NCBI GenBank assembly: GCA_919902745.1
Contig: CAKKRN010000141.1
Span: 1-6,805, forward strand
Length of the DNA: 6,805 nucleotides
Source: Syntrophaceae bacterium
GTDB lineage: Bacteria; Desulfobacterota; Syntrophia; Syntrophales; UBA5619
Direction of reading: 5' to 3'
Shown here: in pieces, positions 6,227-6,805 of the stretch
Layout: every line of letters starts with the position of its first letter
Numbering within the stretch: position 1 is the first letter of the stretch
Notes under the pieces: generated by a model
Databases searched by the model: none
The model's input: the letters and a program-made list of their open reading frames with translations, nothing else
What the model was told of the DNA's origin: nothing
Made by a program: the position numbers and the translations under genes

Positions 6227-6246
6227 CGATAGTCCTTATTCTATCG
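6227..6246 (+). promoter_or_regulatory. Inverted repeat just past the predicted transcription start (operator candidate)
   Basis: CGATAG (6227-6232) and CTATCG (6241-6246) are perfect arms around TCCTTATT. The site begins about six bases downstream of the predicted start of transcription, where a bound repressor would block the promoter. It could also fold as a 5'-end stem-loop in the mRNA. No family of regulator can be named from the sequence. Confidence 0.35.
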
Positions 6247-6266
6247 ACACTTCCCGAGGAGAAAGG

Positions 6267-6287
6267 CGGGGACCTGCAGAGGCCCCG
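6267..6287 (+). other. Stable hairpin in the 5' leader
   Basis: CGGGG-A-CCT (6267-6275) pairs with AGGCCCCG (6280-6287) around the loop GCAG, eight pairs with one bulged A. No U-tract follows, so it is not a terminator. It separates a purine-rich Shine-Dalgarno-like run (6256-6266) from the first in-frame ATG (6303) and could influence translation of the downstream gene or protect the mRNA. Confidence 0.4.
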
Positions 6288-6383
6288 AGGCGATCGTTAC
6301 CGATGAATTTCCATCTCCACCGCGTTCCGAAAATGGGTTTCGGCCTGAGCGTTCTTTTTGCGTTTCCGTGCTTCAGATCCCGG

Positions 6384-6805
6384 ATGGCCCGTCTCATCCC
6401 GGCCTGCACCGCGATGACCCTCCTCATCCTGTTCGTCTGCAACCCGGCTGCCCGCGCCCTCGACGTGGACATCAGCCACGCGCCTGTCGAGGTCTATTTC
6501 AGCCCGAACAACGGCGCGACCACGGCCATTGTCCGGGAGATCGACCGGGCCCGTTCCGAGATCCTCGTTCAGGCCTACTCCTTCACCTCCGCTCCGATCG
6601 CCAAGGCGCTCCTCAAGGCCCACAAACGCGGCGTAAAAGTCCAGGCGATCCTCGACAAGAGCCAGAAGACGCAAAAGTACTCGTCGGCTTCCTTTCTGAC
6701 GAATTCCGGCATCCCGACCTACATCGACGAAAAGCACGCCATTGCCCACAACAAGATCATCCTCATCGACCGGGCGGTCGTCATCACCGGCTCGTTCAAC
6801 TTCAC
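6384..6805 (+). CDS. Exported phospholipase D-family protein, Nuc-type (3' end outside window)
   Basis: The frame is open to the right edge; 140 residues are visible. From the ATG at 6384 the protein starts with a typical Sec signal peptide: MARLIPACTAMTLLILFV, then NPAARA with probable cleavage before LDVDIS (after Ala25). The mature part, VEVYFSPN followed by helix-strand units (IDRARSEILVQAYSF, RGVKVQAILDKSQ), matches small single-HKD phospholipase D-superfamily proteins such as the Nuc endonuclease. The HKD motif is intact: His122, Lys124, Asp129, then Gly136-Ser137-x-Asn139. Family members of about 150-190 residues act as dimers, each giving one HKD to the active site, and typically cleave nucleic-acid phosphodiesters. 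Export implies a periplasmic or secreted nuclease. An in-frame ATG at 6303 would add 27 residues; neither start has a strong ribosome binding site, and 6384 is preferred because it places the signal peptide at the N-terminus. Confidence 0.85.
   Translation, partial: MARLIPACTAMTLLILFVCNPAARALDVDISHAPVEVYFSPNNGATTAIVREIDRARSEILVQAYSFTSAPIAKALLKAHKRGVKVQAILDKSQKTQKYSSASFLTNSGIPTYIDEKHAIAHNKIILIDRAVVITGSFNF

Noticed and set aside
6297..6749. 150-codon - strand frame opposite the phospholipase D-family gene
   Set aside because: The + strand frame has a signal peptide and an intact HKD motif; the antisense translation has neither motif nor start signal.
1..6805. tRNA/rRNA genes, CRISPR array, insertion sequence or attachment sites
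   Set aside because: No clover-leaf, regularly spaced repeats, transposase motifs or flanking direct repeats were found by eye.

Overview
The window looks like a GC-rich chromosomal segment from a Deltaproteobacterium or related anaerobe (Desulfobacterota/Syntrophales type). This is an inference from three things: a DmdC-type acyl-CoA dehydrogenase, small DUF6125-like and DUF3795 proteins, and strong AGGAGG ribosome binding sites. No RNA gene, CRISPR array, insertion sequence or complete mobile element is visible.

Left part, + strand (1-2595). The window opens inside a long-form acyl-CoA dehydrogenase (fatty-acid or other acyl-CoA oxidation). After a roughly 220-base gap come two small cysteine-bearing genes 31 bases apart, each with a near-ideal Shine-Dalgarno: a DUF6125-like protein and a DUF3795 protein. 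The DUF3795 reading frame is cut by an in-frame TAG. The same frame then continues for 34 codons into a zinc-ribbon tail, so the gene is either newly broken or read through.

Middle (2596-4630). Next are the scrambled remains of a sodium/dicarboxylate-type (SLC13/DASS) transporter, far too short and in two frames. Convergent with it is an intact D-2-hydroxyacid dehydrogenase on the - strand. Upstream of that gene sits a 9-codon mini-ORF with a perfect ribosome binding site. The arrangement suggests an organic-acid uptake and oxidation locus whose transporter is decaying.

Right part (4631-6805). An aldo/keto reductase on the - strand has a complete catalytic tetrad and an unusual C-terminal fibronectin type III-like domain. 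Divergent from it, behind a good sigma70-type promoter and a structured 5' leader, begins an exported single-HKD phospholipase D-family protein (Nuc-type nuclease). It runs off the right edge.

The most notable observations are the amber codon inside DUF3795, the reductase-FN3 fusion and the internally deleted transporter. I see no convincing new multi-gene defence or mobile system. All five other gene ends readable here (including the decayed transporter) are TGA.
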